Below are positions 5,131 through 7,236 of a stretch of 7,236 nucleotides of DNA, in pieces. The translations under genes were made by a program, and so were the position numbers. Under the pieces are notes generated by a model. It searched no databases. It worked only from the letters and a program-made list of their open reading frames with translations, and was not told the DNA's origin. The DNA lies in assembly GCA_003518745.1 (NCBI GenBank), contig DOYB01000084.1, forward strand, positions 5,327 to 12,562, given 5' to 3'. This DNA is from Selenomonas sp. (lineage in GTDB: Bacteria; Bacillota; Negativicutes; Selenomonadales; Selenomonadaceae). Every line of letters starts with the position of its first letter. Positions within the stretch are counted from its first letter, which is position 1.

Positions 5131-6291
5131 TCACTCAAATAGTTTCTTGATACGATCCGTGAAGCTCTTCTGTTCGGGATTAACGCTATCACCGCTGAGC
5201 TCCGCAAACTCCTGAAGGAGTTTTTTCTGTTTATCAGAAAGTTTTTGCGGAGTAAGAACCTTTATGCGTACATGTTCATCTCCACGTCCATTGCCTCTGA
5301 GGAAAGGTATTCCCTTCCCCTTGGCTCTCAGTACTGTTCCTGACTGAATACCCGCGGGTACCTTCATATCTACTTTGCCGTCAATTGTAGGCACCTGAAT
5401 GGTGTCACCCAATGCGGCCTGAACGAAGGAAATAGGAACTTCAACAATGACATCAGTACCATTTCTCTGGAATATCTCATGCCGCTTGATAAAGATGTAG
5501 ACGTAAAGATCTCCGCTTGGGCCTCCCCTGCTGCCGGCTTGACCGCCTCCCGTCACACGTACCCGGGAACCATGGTCAACACCTTTTGGAATATTGACCT
5601 TCAGCGTACGGCGTACCTGTTTCTTGCCGGAACCCTGACAATCCTTGCAGGGATGCTTGACTATCCTGCCTTTGCCTCCGCATCTGCCGCAGGTACGGGA
5701 ATTCACCATACGTCCAATGGGAGTATTATGCACAATCTGTTCCTGTCCCGTGCCGTGGCATACAGGACACGTCTCAGGTGATGTTCCCTTTTCCGCGCCG
5801 GTACCGCCACAGGTCTCGCAATTCTCCATCCTGGGAACGGTAAGCTCCTTCTCCACCCCAAAGGCCGCCTCCTCAAAGGTAACCTCCAGGTCATAACGAA
5901 GATCACTTCCACGCTCAGGCCCCTGTTGACGAGAGCGTCGTCCGCCTCCGCCGAAGAACATGTCGAAGATGTCGCCGAAATCCCCTGATGCTCCGCCGCC
6001 AAACCCGCCAAAACCTCCGAAGCCGCCAAAACCTCCGGCTCCTCCTCTGCCTCCGCCCCCGCCAAAGGCAGCATGACCGAACTGGTCATACTGAGCCTTC
6101 TTTTGGGGATCCTTCAAAACCTCATAGGCTTCGTTTACTTCCTTGAATTTCTCTTCAGCCTCTTTGGGATTGTCACGGTTGAGATCCGGGTGGTATTTAC
6201 GAGCCAGCTTCTTATATGCCTTTTTTATCTCGTCCTCTGAAGCGCTTTTCTGAACGCCCAGCACCTCGTAATAATCTCTTTTTTCGCTCAT
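5131..6291 (-). CDS. dnaJ: Chaperone protein DnaJ (Hsp40, type I)
   Basis: DnaJ delivers unfolded clients to DnaK and stimulates its ATPase in the cytoplasm. The protein has 386 residues, usual for type I. The J domain (about 5-70) carries the essential HPD at 34-36. A Gly/Phe-rich region covers about 76-127 with four GGF repeats and a DIFDMFF segment near 107-113. The zinc-binding domain has all eight cysteines in four CxxCxGxG repeats: C158/C161, C175/C178, C201/C204 and C215/C218. The C-terminal client-binding domains follow (about 225-350). The ATG at 6291 gives the standard N-terminus. It lies six bases after the dnaK stop with no strong ribosome binding site, so translational coupling to dnaK is likely. 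A hairpin starts two bases after its stop. Any heat-shock control, such as a CIRCE/HrcA operator, would lie upstream of the window. Confidence 0.98.
   Translation of the reverse strand: MSEKRDYYEVLGVQKSASEDEIKKAYKKLARKYHPDLNRDNPKEAEEKFKEVNEAYEVLKDPQKKAQYDQFGHAAFGGGGGRGGAGGFGGFGGFGGFGGGASGDFGDIFDMFFGGGGRRSRQQGPERGSDLRYDLEVTFEEAAFGVEKELTVPRMENCETCGGTGAEKGTSPETCPVCHGTGQEQIVHNTPIGRMVNSRTCGRCGGKGRIVKHPCKDCQGSGKKQVRRTLKVNIPKGVDHGSRVRVTGGGQAGSRGGPSGDLYVYIFIKRHEIFQRNGTDVIVEVPISFVQAALGDTIQVPTIDGKVDMKVPAGIQSGTVLRAKGKGIPFLRGNGRGDEHVRIKVLTPQKLSDKQKKLLQEFAELSGDSVNPEQKSFTDRIKKLFE
5995..6036 (-). repeat. 9-bp tandem repeat coding Gly-Gly-Phe in dnaJ
   Basis: The Gly/Phe linker contains four consecutive GGF units, with Phe codons every 9 bp at 6001, 6010, 6019 and 6028. 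On the plus strand the 14-mer CCGCCAAAACCTCC occurs identically at 6005-6018 and 6023-6036, 18 bp apart. Slippage here would add or remove whole GGF units without a frameshift. Confidence 0.75.
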
Positions 6292-6297
6292 ATCACT

Positions 6298-7236
6298 TTA
6301 CTTCTTATCGTCTTTGACTTCCGTATACTCGGCATCCACCACGTTGTCGTCCTCAGGCCTTGTCTGGTCCGCGCCCGGTTGTGCGCCTGCCTCAGGGCCC
6401 GCTCCTGGAGCACCCTGAGCCTGTGCGCCTGCTGCCTGATAGGCTGCCGCGCTGAGCTCATAGAGGGGCTTCTGCAGCTCCTCGATATCCTTCTTGATGG
6501 CCTCGATATCGCCGCCCTTGACGGTTTCCTTCAGCTTGTTAGCCGCTGCCTGAACCTTGTCAACAAGCGCTTTATCGCCCTTGTCACCAAAGTCCTTGAT
6601 GGCTTTCTCTGCCTGATATACCAGAGAGTCTGCCTGGTTCTTCACATCGATGGATTCCTTCTGCTTCTTGTCCTCTGCCGCGTGAGCCTCGGCCTCCTTG
6701 ACCATACGGTCAATATCCTCCTTGCTCATGCCGCTGTCGGACTGAATCGTAATCTTCTGCTCCTTGCCGGTGCCAAGATCCTTTGCGGATACGTTGACAA
6801 TACCGTTGGCGTCGATATCGAAGGTAACCTCGATCTGAGGAACTCCCCTGGGTGCCGGCGGAATATCGGAAAGGATGAAGCGTCCAAGTGTCTTGTTGCC
6901 CACTGCCATCTCGCGCTCACCCTGAAGGACGTGGATCTCCACTGAGGGCTGATTATCCGCAGCCGTGGAGAACACCTGGCTCTTCTTTGTAGGAATGGTA
7001 GTATTGCGCTCGATAATTCTGGTGCAGATACCGCCAAGCGTTTCAATACCAAGGGAAAGAGGCGTAACATCGAGAAGCAGCACGTCCTTGACATCGCCCG
7101 CAAGCACACCGCCCTGAATAGCAGCGCCAACAGAAACACACTCATCGGGGTTGACTCCCTTTGAAGGCTCCTTGTCAAGCACCCTGCGGATAGCCTCCTG
7201 CACTGCGGGAATACGTGAAGAACCGCCCACCAGAAT
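6298..7236 (-). CDS. dnaK: Chaperone protein DnaK (Hsp70), C-terminal half; 5' end cut by window edge
   Basis: DnaK is the ATP-dependent Hsp70 that binds and releases unfolded polypeptides with DnaJ and GrpE. The frame is open to the window edge and gives 312 residues beginning ILVGGSSRIPAVQ, which is the end of the nucleotide-binding domain. The interdomain linker VLLLD follows near residues 52-56. The beta substrate-binding domain covers about 57-170 (TPLSLGIETLGG, TTIPTKKSQVFSTA, APRGVPQIEVTFDIDANGI). The helical lid spans about 170-265. An Ala/Gly/Gln/Pro-rich disordered tail ends in the conserved DNVVDAEYTEVKDDKK. The stop codon is TAA at 6300-6298, six bases before dnaJ, so the two genes form one chaperone operon. 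All visible parts look intact; the ATPase domain and upstream genes (often hrcA and grpE) are outside the window. Confidence 0.98.
   Translation of the reverse strand: MLVGGSSRIPAVQEAIRRVLDKEPSKGVNPDECVSVGAAIQGGVLAGDVKDVLLLDVTPLSLGIETLGGICTRIIERNTTIPTKKSQVFSTAADNQPSVEIHVLQGEREMAVGNKTLGRFILSDIPPAPRGVPQIEVTFDIDANGIVNVSAKDLGTGKEQKITIQSDSGMSKEDIDRMVKEAEAHAAEDKKQKESIDVKNQADSLVYQAEKAIKDFGDKGDKALVDKVQAAANKLKETVKGGDIEAIKKDIEELQKPLYELSAAAYQAAGAQAQGAPGAGPEAGAQPGADQTRPEDDNVVDAEYTEVKDDKK

Noticed and set aside
4952..5207. Two minus-strand small open frames (60 and 64 codons) around the dnaJ 3' end
   Set aside because: They run through the dnaJ hairpin and the sRNA terminator, overlap dnaJ or each other, and lack a convincing ribosome binding site or known motif.
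6379..6945. 188-codon plus-strand open frame opposite dnaK, rich in Leu and Cys
   Set aside because: It is antisense to the conserved DnaK substrate-binding domain. Its leucine-rich composition follows from reverse-reading dnaK codons, and I recognise no domain.

Overview
The window comes from a Firmicutes-type bacterium of roughly balanced base composition. RpoC and ExoIII are closest to the Bacillus/Clostridia style of sequence: the RpoC trigger loop lacks the large insertion of E. coli, and the ExoIII starts with MKFISWNVNG. A sigma-54 gene, an enlarged RpoC and a classical Fur-type operator would suit a diderm Firmicute such as a member of the Negativicutes. That placement is inference from family knowledge and was not tested.

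Layout. Bases 1-2637 (+) are the C-terminal two thirds of rpoC (RNA polymerase beta'), cut by the window edge inside the catalytic NADFDGD motif. A strong hairpin follows at 2674-2705. Next come xth (exonuclease III/AP endonuclease, 2746-3501, +) and, converging on it with only 3 bases between stop codons, rpoN (sigma-54, 3505-4869, -). An AT-rich gap of about 260 bp (4870-5130) precedes dnaJ (5131-6291, -), which lies 6 bases downstream of dnaK (6298-7236, -, cut by the right edge). dnaK and dnaJ form one chaperone transcription unit ending in a 14-bp hairpin at 5092-5128.

The most interesting part is the 4870-5130 gap. It holds a near-consensus plus-strand promoter (TTGACA, 17-base spacer, TATATT) that points at no protein gene. 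About 50 bases beyond its predicted start is a GC-rich GAAA-tetraloop terminator, so the predicted product is a small RNA of about 70 nt. A sequence matching the Bacillus-type Fur box (TGATAATNATTATCA) at 13 of 14 defined positions covers the -35 element. A weaker 12/14 box lies 23 bp upstream. The predicted RNA has a small 5' hairpin whose loop and 3' arm contain CUCUCCU, complementary to Shine-Dalgarno sequences. Together this looks like an iron-regulated, RyhB/FsrA-type sRNA locus. A plausible divergent rpoN promoter is interleaved with the same two Fur-like boxes.

The second notable feature is inside RpoC. The stretch between the first and second cysteine of the beta' zinc site is about 155 residues longer than in E. 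coli and appears to contain three diverged copies of one roughly 46-residue module. No CRISPR, tRNA, rRNA or mobile element was seen, and no gene-free stretch exceeds 300 bases.
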